NCBI RefSeq assembly: GCF_000006405.1
Contig: NW_003201948.1
Span: 5,016-52,642 of the forward strand
Origin: Perkinsus marinus ATCC 50983
Taxonomy: Eukaryota; Perkinsozoa; Perkinsida; Perkinsidae
Reading direction: 5' to 3'
DNA length: 47,627 nt
Program-made: the position numbers and the translations under genes
The notes under the pieces: generated by a model
Seen by the model: the letters and a program-made list of their open reading frames with translations, nothing else
Database searches by the model: none
What the model was told of the DNA's origin: nothing
Shown here: piece after piece, positions 9,188 through 19,067 of the stretch
Layout: every line of letters starts with the position of its first letter
Position numbering within the stretch: the stretch's first letter is position 1

Positions 9188-10740
9188 CTAGTTAATAACA
9201 GAATCGTCAAACTGGGACGGAGCATCGTCAGGCGCGGCGTCGTCATACACCTTCATCATCTCAAACAGAAGCCTCTCGCGCACTCTACTGGGGGATTCGT
9301 TATCCACGGTTTCCCGATGACCACGGTGGGATCTGCCAAGAATTTGGGTAACTCATCATCAACGTCTTAATGCTCAGAGACCTAGCAGTGAAGCTACTGC
9401 CGATTTCCTTAAGGTAAGACTCCAATCCAGGAGCAACGTCAGTGCTAACCGAAGGCTCATATCTGATGCGAGAAACAAAAACAACTCCAGCGACGTGAGC
9501 CTCCTAACCCAAACTTGAATTTCGATCCAGCTGGAAGTCTCGAGCTGGTCGGTGGGGGCTCATTTCGGACGCTCATACGGGGAAACTCAGCAACCTGCCC
9601 GCGAAACATGAACGGGCCAGAGGAGAAAATCTCTACCGAGGCGCCCAAGCTGTTGAGCTCGATGGCAGCCCTTGAAGTCTGAGGCCCACCACTAGGGCGA
9701 GGGAGCAGACCGATCCTTTGAGTACGCAGCGATAGGTGCCTATGTCCAATACTGGATCGAAACTCAGAGGGGTGATCTCTACCTGTTAGCGTTAATCCCA
9801 CTGGCGAACCAAGTCTCAGCAGAGACGCTTCCATCATCGTCAGCTTCGATACAATAGAACCTGTAAAGCGGCTGATGCAGATGAGGTATGCCTCGGATCT
9901 TACCCGCCTTTCTCCCTACGAATTGGTCGCGGAGAAGTGCATGGCCGCGTGTCAAGCGGTACTCTACTCATCGTAGCATACGACTGAGCCTCAGCTGATG
10001 AACCCTGCTCGTCACTGGTATCCTCCTCCTCCTCAACCTCCTGTTCTGATCGCGTATACTCCTCATGAACTGAACCCAGAGTCGAGTGATCATAACGAGA
10101 GGGCGACTCATCCCTGTAGTGCGGGGCTATGCTACCTACAGCGGTCAAGAATGATCTCCAAGACCCATGGGAATGATCTCCAAGACTCACTAACATCAAC
10201 TCCACTGGGCTCATCCTCAGCTTCTTCCACCTTCCTCAACTCGCTTGCCGACTGCAGCTTGCCGAGCTCAGCCCATTTCCGGCCGCCATTCGTAGAAGTA
10301 GGAAAGTACTCCGTGCTTGTTCTCTCCCCCACTAGAGGCTCCGCACTCAGTCTAAAACACCCGCTAGAAACAACAAGGTCATGTCACTAAGCCTTACCCT
10401 TCTTGCTCCACAATAGTATCCGTGCTGCCAGGTGAGTTCGCCACCAGAGGCGTCTTGTCCTGCGAATTCCTCTCCAGAATAGCCATATCCCCTTTAGTTT
10501 TAATTACCCTGATGCGCACTGTTAGTCAGAGTGATTACCCGAGGGCTCACCGAGTCGGTATCGGGTTCACCCCTAGTGCTCTCAAGGCCGCCTCGAGCTC
10601 GGCACTCTTCGATTCAGCCAAAGTCATTATACGACCAAGTCTCTGATCCATATCCTGAGCGAATGACTCCCAAGTAAGCGGCCAGGAGAAATTACTTCCC
10701 AATTGGTGCACTCAGCAGCATTCCGACTGTCCTCTGCCAT
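9188..10740 (-). CDS. Unknown spliced acidic protein
   Basis: The model starts at the ATG at 10740 (MAEDSRNAAECTNWE). A 29-nt intron restores frame into SFAQDMDQRLGRIMTLAESK, a short coiled-coil segment ending IPTR before GTGAGC. Further exons contain DMAILERNSQDKTPLVANSP, then EYFPTSTNGGRKWAELGKL. A 55-nt intron (GTGAGT...GTAG) joins in frame to an acidic tail with EVEEEEDTSDEQ. A GTAAGA donor near 9901 leads to FYCIEADDDGSVSAETWF, then VEIFSSGPFMFRGQVAEFP, and the last exon ends FDDSVIN before TAG at 9188-9190. Middle borders are not all fixed. No domain recognised. A frame that stops at 9900 is really the exon whose donor overlaps that TAA. Confidence 0.6.
10149..10186. repeat. 16-bp direct repeat inside a 55-nt intron
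   Basis: GAATGATCTCCAAGAC occurs at 10149-10164 and 10171-10186, both inside the short intron of the gene at 9188-10740. The duplication makes up most of the intron, so the intron may have grown, or arisen, by a short tandem duplication. Confidence 0.6.
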
Positions 10741-10989
10741 TGTTGAGCAACGCGAAAGCAACCAACTGACGGGGCTAGTCAGTCTAGTTAGTAGTTCTTT
10801 CGCACCACACTACGAATACCACAGAGTCCAGCGGAACTAGTGGCGATAGCGTCTTCGAGTAACACAACAGTGAGTGATGGTGACGAGGAGAATGTTGTTA
10901 GTGCATCCAGAGGAGAGCCTAGCTGAAACACCCATGACCAATACACCCCTACTAGACGCTTCGTACGGCTTTGTAGTGATCGCAAGTAC

Positions 10990-11900
10990 TACTTCCGAGG
11001 TATAAACAACGAAGTTGGCTGCATGATGCCTGGGTTTAAATTGAGGTTCCCGCTATTTAGACTTGAGGTGAAAGGTGCAGAGGGAAACAACACAGACTCG
11101 CACTACAGCCTCAAATCGCTGATAGTAACAACAGGTAGTAAATAGACTATTCGAGCGTGGGTGATAGTAACCTATCCGCGCGTACTGCAATCATAACGAG
11201 AGCTCTGGCCAAGAACTCTATACTTGCATGCCTCGCATGCAAGTATATTGAAAAGAGGTGTTATTGAGCATAATCGTCCTTGGCCTATGCTGAGTGCTGG
11301 CCCAACACTAATAGATATCCTGACTGCCGTGCAATAAAAAATACGTATATCCCAGAACATTCACAATGAAGCAAGCTAAGAAGACCGCTTGGTGATGCTC
11401 GAGGGGTACTCCCGTATTCAACGCTAGCATGTACTCTTCTAGGGCTGTATGGGGCGTTGCGGCGAAGGAGCGGTACGGCTATCATGTCCCACAGGGATCC
11501 ACTCTATCAAGGAGGGCCTCGTAGAACTTCAATCTTCATGAATTATACTACTCTCATACGACTAATCGTTAGGACGGCAACTCAAGTTGGCAATGCCAGA
11601 TGTCCTTCGTCTTCAAGGAGATATTATACGACTACTATTGCGAAGATGAGACTGGTATGGCTAGGGGTCTAGTGGGTACACCTTGTTGAGGTCACTCAGA
11701 ACAAGATTAGTAGGTGAGAGCAGGAAAAGGAACGCCGAACGTAACTTGGTGAGCTTTCGGTATAGCAAACATACTCGACAGTTTCCTTTGTAGCGGCTAC
11801 GGGGTTCGCCTCCCAACCAGTGCTCACCAGAGCCGACCATAGGCACCCCGACGTCGAAATTGAATTGAGAAAACAAACACTCAAACTGAGGTATCACAAA
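10990..11900 (-). other. Coding-looking exons, gene not resolved
   Basis: Minus-strand pieces look coding: KFYEALLDRVDPCG (about 11505-11550), then, after a CCCTAG acceptor near 11440, EEYMLALNTGVPLEHH followed by a hydrophobic FLACFIVNVLGYTYF. Upstream frames toward 11880 are ambiguous. The hydrophobic run could be a membrane segment. I could not join these into one frame. Confidence 0.35.
11219..11247. repeat. Strong 13-bp hairpin
   Basis: TATACTTGCATGC and GCATGCAAGTATA are perfect inverted arms separated by three bases (CTC). It lies downstream of coding-looking exons on the minus strand and might act in RNA 3' processing, or be the core of a foldback element. Confidence 0.6.
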
Positions 11901-11905
11901 CGTCA

Positions 11906-14420
11906 TCATTGTTCTTTTTTCTTCCTTCGCTCCGCCGCCGCGGTAATAGCCCGTATCCTCTCAAGCTGCTCTTCAGTTTCAACATCAACATCATCCGCGA
12001 TGAAGATGAGGCCACATGTCTCGTAGATGCACCTCGACACCACTAGTAGGAGTATCAACAGTGTGAGCAGGGAGCCAATGAGGTGGAGGCTCGACTGTGA
12101 TATAAAGTGACGGACTGGGTGATAGAGGGAACTGACAAGGAATACGTTACCTCTTTCCGAGGCATTATGCTCGACATTTCAACAGTACAGTGGAAACTCC
12201 ACTGTGGAATACGATCCCAGATGAATTTTCCGGTCAAGCTGGCACATGCCGAGAATACATGGGAAGCTGTAGATTACAGTGCGGTCGAACAGAGGATGCT
12301 TTCCCCAATGAGTTCGCCGAAAACAGCGTGGTCAAAAGAGTACGGATCTGCACTGTTATAACAGTCCAGGACAGTGCGATCAGAAGAGTACGGATTTGCA
12401 CTGTTAAACAGCTCAGGAGGGTGCGATAACAGTCGCCTGTCCTTGGTATTTCCCTCACTTTGCAAGCCTATTCAACACAACGTTATCCCGTCTGTTGCGC
12501 GGTTGTAGTCTGCCGCTGATGATAGCCTCCAAGCCTCGAGACAAGTCGCCGACCGCCAACTCATCAGCGTCCTCCCAGTACAAGTCGGAGTCATTGCCCT
12601 TTAACACGATCGCCTGATGGAAGCAATAGTGTACTCTACTGAAGGATGATTACTAGAAAGAAAAAAAAAGAAAAACAGAAAGAAAGAAAGAAACAGTATA
12701 TGCAATGCCGACTATCATAATATCCTAGTCTCACAGTCTGAGAGTCTCAACCCGATTCCCAACGAGTAATGCGTACTCTCGGTAGATCGTATTCATGTAT
12801 TCCCCAGCTGATCAAAGTAGTAGCCCAATACACACCATCAATGATACCAAAACGGAAGTGTTCAGCCAGGCTATCATTAACGTAGGCTTGCTGTAGTTCT
12901 AACCACCTGAACTCAACGACACTGCCCACATTCAAGTCTACGACTCCTTACGCGTTGTGTTGCTGGTCTTCACTACTGAGATCAACAGCAATCACCACTG
13001 CCTCCTGGGGGCCTCGTAAGAATCCCGCAGAGTTACTCTCATCGAGTTTCCACACACCTGAGAAAATATGCACATGGTCAACTACATGATAACTGTTGAT
13101 GACAATAAGAGAATTCTGAGAAAAAATTTTGGGAAATTCTTGCTGGTTTCTGTACACTCCTACGCTCAGCTGACTAACACACAACACCGAAGGAGAGGAG
13201 GACTGCCAGCCACCTGGAAACGCATGAGCCTCGATCCAATGCTGCAACGTGGCTGCGGCGAACATCACTTCAGAAGCTCGGATAACCTGGGGCATAGAAT
13301 TGAGAAATAATTTTAATAAATTTGAATCATCACTTCAGCGCTTACCTCAGCGTATGTCTGCTTATGCTCCCCTCCAAACACGGTCGACTCCACAGGAGGT
13401 ACAACAGCCAGGCACGCTCCCATGGTTAAGTCACAAGAGTGACGAGCCCCGATTCGGGCAGAAATGTCAGTGGTAGATTCCGATGCCTAGAAATGTGAGA
13501 GCAACTCCGTTTAGGTCTGATGAGAAGTGTACCAGTATAAAGAAGGAGTGTTGGCCCTTCAGTGTTGCGGCTACCAAGTCGAACGTCTTACGGTCAGCCT
13601 GGAGGTCGCGAGTGATGAGGATTACACGGGAGTAGACATCCTGAGCCGACTGAGCATACCGCTATGTTCAGATCATATCTCACTACTTCCTCCGACAATG
13701 CCTGTATCTCTTCCAAAGAGTGCGCCAATCTAACGTTGTCTCGGGACATGAATTCAAGGTAGTTCAGGAAGGCCTCTTGAGTGCGGATGCCGCGATACGT
13801 GTAAAGTAACTCTCCCGAGTCCTCCGACGAACGTGATGGCCACCTGGAAGTCCATCTAATACTTCCATTCTACTCACACAGATTTGGCAGTTGGGTAAGC
13901 TCCAAACTGCAATGATGCCGAATACCATTCCAACATGCTTCTTTTACATGAAATCTACCGCACGCCTCTAGTTTAACTCTAATGATGCCGTAGCTGTTCT
14001 CCTTCAGCGTGTTTCTAGCAGTCGTATCGCGACTTACATCCTTATCGTAGGGTACGAGTGAACATCCAATGCCTCTCGCAACTCCTTATTGTTAGTGCAG
14101 TCAACCTCACCGAATTTCACCGTATTCACCCGCGTCACTCCATTCCACTTCTCGCTCGCCGCAACGAACTCCGGTAATGTTTTCTGGAGAATACCAGGCT
14201 AGTGAAAAAGCTGTGGAAGGGAAGTATCAACTACTTTGCATGCTTTACACCAAGACACATGGAAAATAACGATCCAGGTCTCCTCGGGCCGCCGGTGAAG
14301 CACCAACTGATTGAAGTTATCGTTGGTGAGCTGCACGACGGAACTACGAGGAGATGTGGGACGAGAGACACAGAGTTGGTGGACGGTGGTTAAGAGTAGG
14401 CATAGCCGGAACGAAAACAT
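11906..14420 (-). CDS. TMX3-like transmembrane protein disulfide isomerase
   Basis: An ER-membrane thiol oxidoreductase that forms or rearranges disulfides in secretory proteins. Exons read by hand: 14235-14420, 14038-14198, 13684-13843, 13533-13649, 13346-13486, 13214-13286, 12952-13057, 12752-12921, 12459-12633 and 11906-12089. They join in frame to 490 residues (human TMX3 has 454). Order: signal peptide (LCLLLTTVHQLCVS), thioredoxin domain with active site WCKAC near residue 57 and the cis-proline segment HSYPTIRM, thioredoxin-like b-type domains (YTYRGIRTQEAFLNYL; FPGVWKLDESNS; EYDLPRVRI; LSRGLEAIISGRLQPR), a transmembrane helix (LIGSLLTLLILLLVV) and a cytosolic tail ending KKKEQ. KKEQ fits the KKXX dilysine ER-retrieval signal. 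The active site is CKAC rather than CGHC, so redox potential may differ. The last acceptor (12089) is the least certain join. Introns range from 34 to 369 nt; one holds an inverted-repeat element. Confidence 0.88.
12331..12406. repeat. Two direct repeats of about 27 bp in the last intron of the TMX3-like gene
   Basis: AAAAGAGTACGGATCTGCAC and AGAAGAGTACGGATTTGCAC, each followed by TGTTA, lie about 48 bases apart, with a weaker third start near 12278. All are inside the inferred 369-nt final intron (12090-12458). Unit spacing suggests a decayed tandem array. Confidence 0.55.
12656..12696. repeat. Long purine/pyrimidine tract
   Basis: The plus strand is a run of A and G with AAAG repeats. On the coding (minus) strand it is an unbroken C/T tract ending in CTTTCTAG, inside intron 8 of the TMX3-like gene and just upstream of the acceptor I used. 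It probably serves as an extended polypyrimidine tract. Confidence 0.6.
13060..13180 (-). mobile_element. Inverted-repeat element, copy 1 (degenerate, intronic)
   Basis: Carries the family motifs ATATGCACATGGTCAACTAC and TTTTGGGAAATTCTTG, with one terminal repeat altered. It lies inside the 156-nt intron 13058-13213 of the TMX3-like gene. The acceptor of that intron (TTTTCTCAG) sits in the element's terminal repeat, where other copies read TTCCCACACTG. Confidence 0.7.
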
Positions 14421-14471
14421 CTACGTGCAAGTGAGGAAACTATTAACAATATTAAATGATGTGAATTGCAA

Positions 14472-14540
14472 TGGTGTGTTCGGTTATGACGCCTGCAACA
14501 CAGATAGTCCCAAGTTCGATTCTAGGGTACAGTATCACAC
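14472..14540 (+). repeat. tRNA-like repeat copy A
   Basis: CGGTTATGACGCCTGCAACA is followed about 16 bases later by a T-arm-like CCCAAGTTCGATTC. It aligns well with copy B 260 bases downstream, showing the same internal sequence beyond the T-arm, so both derive from one tRNA-headed repeat. A functional tRNA is excluded by the missing stems. Confidence 0.6.
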
Positions 14541-14727
14541 AGTGATTGAAAAATTTATTGCATGAGGCGTGGCATTTAGGTTTTAGGTCTTGAGACGTCC
14601 GAAGCTCCCCTGTAGACATATTTTATGACGTTTATGGACGCAGAGGTTGATGTGGCCAAAGAGACGCTGGCGAGCGTGGCAACTCGGACAACATCAAAAG
14701 CTAGGACATAGAGAGAACACGCTGAGA

Positions 14728-14800
14728 TGATCTAGTTGGTTACGACGACTGCCAAACACATAGTAGGTCCCAAGGTCGATTCTCATTTCCAAAATTCCAT
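14728..14800 (+). repeat. tRNA-like repeat copy B
   Basis: TAGTTGGTTACGACGACTGC leads to ACACATAGTAGGTCCCAAGG and a decayed T-loop. The first block resembles a tRNA A-box and its distance to the B-box fits a tRNA. It is a diverged sister of the copy at 14472. Confidence 0.6.
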
Positions 14801-15278
14801 GTGAGAGCTTTAGATGTGTTTGTATCCTACAACTTCCACAACCGCACTACGAACCTCACGAACCCAGCACTAACTCGTTCGGCAGAGGCTGTGGACTACC
14901 AAATCTTGTGAAGTAACACTGATGGCTTGCCTCGCAAAACCACGAGCTGAGGAAGCCCGGAAAAACCAACCCGGTTGCTGACGAGAATAACAACAAATAA
15001 AAAAAAACCAACTACTGGACCCGCCGTAGTGGTTGCGTACCCACCTGACATGTGCTGATAACACATCTCACTAGGATATCTTTAAACTAAGGTGGTTATC
15101 CATTGGATCACTAAGGAACTCAAGATAGAAGCAACCATAACGACTAGAGCTTAACATGTACTCATGTTGTCTTGCTCGGTGGCTTCACACTCCCTGTTAA
15201 GGTCGCTACCAGACTAAAGTAGGGAAGAGGGACTACCGCATTCAGTCTTTCGATGGGACTCACTTAGCTGGGATTTTG

Positions 15279-18200
15279 CTAGTCTTCACAGGCACAGGTT
15301 CGAACCCCATCTCCTTCACTGGAATCCCAAAGCCCTTTCAACTTATGCTCATATACTCGGACTGTATCATTGTACATCTTCGATAAGCGCTGAATCTAAT
15401 ACAAAACGACAGGTGCCGGGATCGAACCCGGGATCTAAAACTCGCCTCATATTGCAGTGATCTGATAATTGCGTTCTTGGATTCCAATACTCCCTCTAGC
15501 CTCTCTGTGGCCCCCAACAGTATTGTTGCATCCATATTTGCCGACTTCGCAACCTACGAACCACCAACACGTCGTGAACTCTCAAAAAGAAAACAAACAA
15601 GTGTATTCCACTATGTCAACAACAGCATGCATGAAAGCGAAACCTAGCAATATTTCTCTTATACAAATTCAACATCAATTACTAACTTCTATACGCATCA
15701 GAATTACAATCTAAAACCGCTCGCCCCTCTCACCTCCTTCAACTCGCCCCGTTTATCAGCGAGAGTGCTATCAAGGACGTCGAGCCTCTTCTCCAGTGCT
15801 ACGTTCTTCAACTCAGCCATTCGACTTATCTCATCAACACTCTAATAGGCGCCCTTCCAACACAGTGAAGAGGGGGCACTATTTTTCACCTTAGCGAAGC
15901 GACGCATAACTTCCTCTAATTCTTCTTCTTTTTTCTTCAATTTCTCTTCTGACTGTCTATACCTGAGATACTCCATATGCAGTACCGGAATCTCAACCTC
16001 CTAACCCATCCAATACACGAAAATACTTCTTACTACGCACAGCACGACCGAAGGGCCATGTACGACCAGCTGGGACCGACATAGTAAATCGTTGCGGTCC
16101 AAAGTAACGTACTATGAGTAACAGAGGGGAAGGCCTGATTGAGGACTTACTCTGACCTCACTCCCTTCAACCGCTTCTCGAGCATAGCCCTCCTGCCTCG
16201 CAGATTCTCCAACGCCTGTATTCATATGAAGTAACGGAGGGATGGTATGAGGTCACTTACAATTTTATCAGTACTGTAATTCTTCAGAAGTTCCATCAGC
16301 TTAGCACGTTCCTCTTCCTTCTCCGCTAAGGGCTCGGATAACTACAATTGTACAAACTCATCAGAAGTAAAAACGACGCCCGTGGGATTCGAACCCGGGA
16401 CCCCCCCAACACTTACCGTCTTGTTCTCCGCGATGAGCTGCGTCATTCTTTCCTTGTTAGCTTTCTCTCTATCACGCATCAGTGCGATCTCATCCTTCAT
16501 GCTCTGTATCAGCTTAACATTGTCCTGCGTGATGTCTTGATAGTATCTTTACGCACAGCGAAGATTTTCCCACACTCGCATGGAGCCTCCACAATCACCA
16601 CCCTTTTATCTGTTCGAAAGCTTCATTATGGTTCTCCGTTAACTCATTCATATGAAGATTCTTCCGTTCCCTCATTTCATGTATCTCAACCTGACCAGAG
16701 ATGAAGGATAACACAAAACGACCATACCACACTTCCGCCACATCGCGGCAAGTACTATACCCATCTCAAATCCCAGCACCCTATATACGATCTCCCCAAC
16801 TGATGGCTCCGCTAGTATACGATCTTACCAACGAGAAAACACTTCAAATCGTTAACTGTATCAAATCTAAATTACTCATCGTACGACACTGAGACCGATC
16901 AAAAGAGCCATTTACAGTTATATTGCTGACGTGATGATACTGTCAGCAATGTGGAAAATTATGGGCAGCAGCACATGCGAGCGCTTCGTACTGTCTATTC
17001 GTGACGTGAGCCACGTCACGTCACTCCCCGAGGCTAGCCCTATAGTCTTGTTCATTGCTTTTGGCATCTATCATATCCATATCACGTTTGTCAATCGAGA
17101 ATCTCGGGAAGGTCGGAGATGCCGACGGCAGTTATACTTAGAAAATTCCCACACTAATTTCTTGTTGATTTTCCTACACTTCTACCCCATGTAGTAAGGG
17201 ACCTCTTGAGCTCAGTCGAGGGCACCAAACATCTATCTCATCACGAATCACATTACTCTTCTCCGAACTTCGAGATCTCGCCCAAGATTTTCAACTTCAT
17301 CCCGACACTCTTCCTCCAGCTGAGCTTGATTACACTCATATGTCTCCTTCAGCTTTTCCAACGATTTTGCAAATCCTGAAACGGTTAAAAGATATTTTCC
17401 ATGCCCAACTTAATACCACTACCTCGCTCCATCAACTTAACCTCTTCCTCACGCGCGAGTTTCTTAGATTGTAAAGATTCTTTCAATGCCTAAAGAGATG
17501 ATAAAAACTGAAGACAAATCTAAACTGTTCCGAAGCCGAATCTCTGAAAGTAGTTTCCCTTCTACTGCGAACACTAAGTCGGGAATAGTAGTTTCCGTCT
17601 AGAGTAGTGCTCCTACAACACACAGGCCTTCATACAATTCTCGACCAGTTGCGATTGGCGTGGTATGCTCGTAAAATATCACTTCATTTTCTTCATGCCA
17701 TTGAGTAAGCAGTTTGATATGTCTGTCATCCTCTTCCATAATCAAAGCCTCCGCCTGAGAGCAACTGATAATACCAAAGATCAATGATAACAATTTCATC
17801 ACCTCTTTAGTGATATCCTCATTCTCCCTTGTTTGGTGATATACTAGGCTATGTACCTTGCAAGTGAGTCCCAAACAGATAATCGATCAACCGCACAGTT
17901 CACCTTATGTTCGTGAACTTTCATTTTCACTCGATGTTCCTTCTCCACAACTTCCGTTTGTCGCTCTTTACACAAAATGGCGGCTTCCAGCTGCTCAATC
18001 TCTCGCTTGGTTATGGTGTAAAAACTATCAACCGCGAGGTCCCAGGTTCAATTCCACCAAATGTCTTTTTTACCGATTCACCAAATCTCTTTCCATTTCC
18101 ATATAGTTCCTCTCCGTAGCAGCCTTATTCCTCCTATACCTGCGTCAGCTCCATCACGCCAACCTATTTCCCATCTTTCCCCCCACTCCCAAGATTCTAT

Positions 18201-18305
18201 TTTCTCCTGCAGCTGCGGCTCAGTGAGGTCTAGTAAGTCTTGGGGAATTATATCATCGGGGTTTACCTGATACCACGACGAGAGCTTATCAACCAGGAAT
18301 TGCAC
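15279..18305 (-). CDS. Coiled-coil protein with many small exons
   Basis: Exons read in order: FLVDKLSSWYQVNPDDIIPQ (about 18305, true start upstream or spliced), MKLLSLIFGIISCSQAEALI (about 17800), ALKESLQSKKLAREEEVKLM, QAQLEEECRDEVENLGRDLE, VEIHEMRERKNLHMNELTEN, VKLIQSMKDEIALMRDREKA, LSEPLAEKEEERAKLMELLK, EVEIPVLHMEYLRYRQSEEK, SVDEISRMAELKNVALEKRL, then TERLEGVLESKNAIIRSLQY and a last exon ending CACED before TAG at 15279. Heptad-rich sequence runs almost throughout. The borders 16342-16416 (75 nt) and 15396-15445 (50 nt) keep frame, and both introns contain tRNA tails. The N-terminal part is globular and could be a calponin-homology-like head of a cytoskeletal or centrosomal protein, but I do not recognise it. 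Exon borders in the middle are incomplete. Confidence 0.7.
15285..15315 (+). repeat. T-arm fragment in the last exon of the coiled-coil gene (antisense)
   Basis: GGCACAGGTTCGAACCCCAT on the plus strand is a tRNA T-arm/B-box motif. On the coding strand it encodes the extreme C-terminus (GDGVRTCACED). It looks like a tRNA-derived piece that became coding sequence. Confidence 0.45.
15396..15445 (-). repeat. tRNA-tail intron, 50 nt, GC-AG
   Basis: Between GAG and ATTCAG of the coiled-coil gene lies a 50-nt intron. From the donor it reads GCGAGTTTTA, a T-arm (CCGGGTTCGATCCCGG), a seven-base acceptor-like segment, one base, then TTTTGTATTAG. Removing it joins QYE to IQRLSKMYND in frame and keeps the heptads. 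No GT donor gives that frame, so it is probably a GC-AG intron. The T-loop starts 19 nt after the donor, and the acceptor AG ends 31 nt after the T-loop start. Confidence 0.72.
16342..16416 (-). repeat. tRNA-tail intron, 75 nt
   Basis: The donor GTAAGTG follows AENKT and the acceptor TTGTAG precedes LSEPLAEK, both in phase 0. The intron contains CCCGGGTTCGAATCCC, then GGGCGTC, G and TTTTT, exactly the layout of a tRNA 3' end with a Pol III terminator. The T-loop starts 23 nt after the donor. In the exon just upstream, GACGCAGCTCATCGCGGAG resembles a tRNA 5' acceptor strand (GACGC against GCGTC) and D-arm, so the original tRNA may have straddled the donor. Confidence 0.75.
16551..16568 (+). 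repeat. Shared 17-mer, copy 1
   Basis: CGCACAGCGAAGATTTT, here in an intron of the coiled-coil gene shortly before the acceptor of the exon VKLIQSMKDE. Identical 17-mers occur at 19049 and 31397. Confidence 0.8.
18000..18075 (+). repeat. tRNA-like repeat copy
   Basis: TTGGTTATGGTGTAAAAACT is followed by CGCGAGGTCCCAGGTTCAAT, a B-box-like block, then an acceptor-length segment and TTTTTTA. It is antisense to the coiled-coil gene and in non-coding sequence between exons. The T-loop-to-T-run spacing matches a tRNA 3' end. Confidence 0.55.
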
Positions 18306-18309
18306 GCAT

Positions 18310-19064
18310 GTACAAACTTTCGAGCTCTATTCTTGCAGGCACTGAAAGCGATTCGGTGAAGTGAGAGAATGCGTTTTGCAATCTTGAGCATTTTACGAAG
18401 TTGGTTTCACTAGTAGCTGAATAGATCTTCAAAATGAATGATAAATACACTACAGGCTAGAGAATGTTCATGTATAGTCCTTTCGCACTTCAAAAACGGG
18501 GAAGGGAAAATGTACAAGTCTTCATATACCAACTAAAATCACCTTCCCAATCTATCTACGAATAATTTAGGTTTCACGTTTACGTTCGTCACGAGCGAAA
18601 CTCTATTATTCTCATGGACACTTTTATACACCATATCGATATTCCTAAGCTTCACCAACGAGAATACATTTCGATACGTAATGAAAATTTATTTAGTAAT
18701 TTCTGCTAATAATATTCACCAAACCCCACCCCTCCCCCCCCCCCCTCCACTACCACTGCTGGCGCTTTTTTCCCGCCTTTCTTACCGCCTTTTTTACCCA
18801 TTACAACCAAAAACTACAACGAACATGCAGAATTCCTCGACTATTATCATACGGACAAACCCGCGAGCCCATACCAAAATTTTCCCAATTTTCCCCAGAC
18901 ACAACACGACACATATGCACTAGAGATGAGGTGGAAATGCTACAGAGATGAGAGGGTCATCAGAACCCCCCTAGACCGACAGTATTATCAATACGACATT
19001 CAAAATGGTATCAGCTTGAGACCGCTCTGCTGCTCGAATCCTATTATTGCGCACAGCGAAGATT
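18310..19064. other. Mostly non-coding interval
   Basis: AT-rich sequence between the RING gene and the coiled-coil gene. It may hold a 5' exon of the coiled-coil gene (ATG near 18385 reading MLKIAKRILSLHRIAFSAC), but the splice into the next exon is not resolved. A C-rich run lies at 18728-18749. Confidence 0.4.
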
Positions 19065-19067
19065 TTA
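19049..19067 (+). repeat. Shared 17-mer, copy 2
   Basis: CGCACAGCGAAGATTTT directly abuts the stop codon of the RING/EF-hand gene (the first base of its TAA lies inside this block on the minus strand). A decayed T-loop-like GCTCGAATCC lies just upstream on the plus strand. Confidence 0.75.

Noticed and set aside
18681-18923. 80-codon plus-strand frame rich in proline and threonine
   Set aside because: It is low-complexity sequence around a C-run, without splice or start context.
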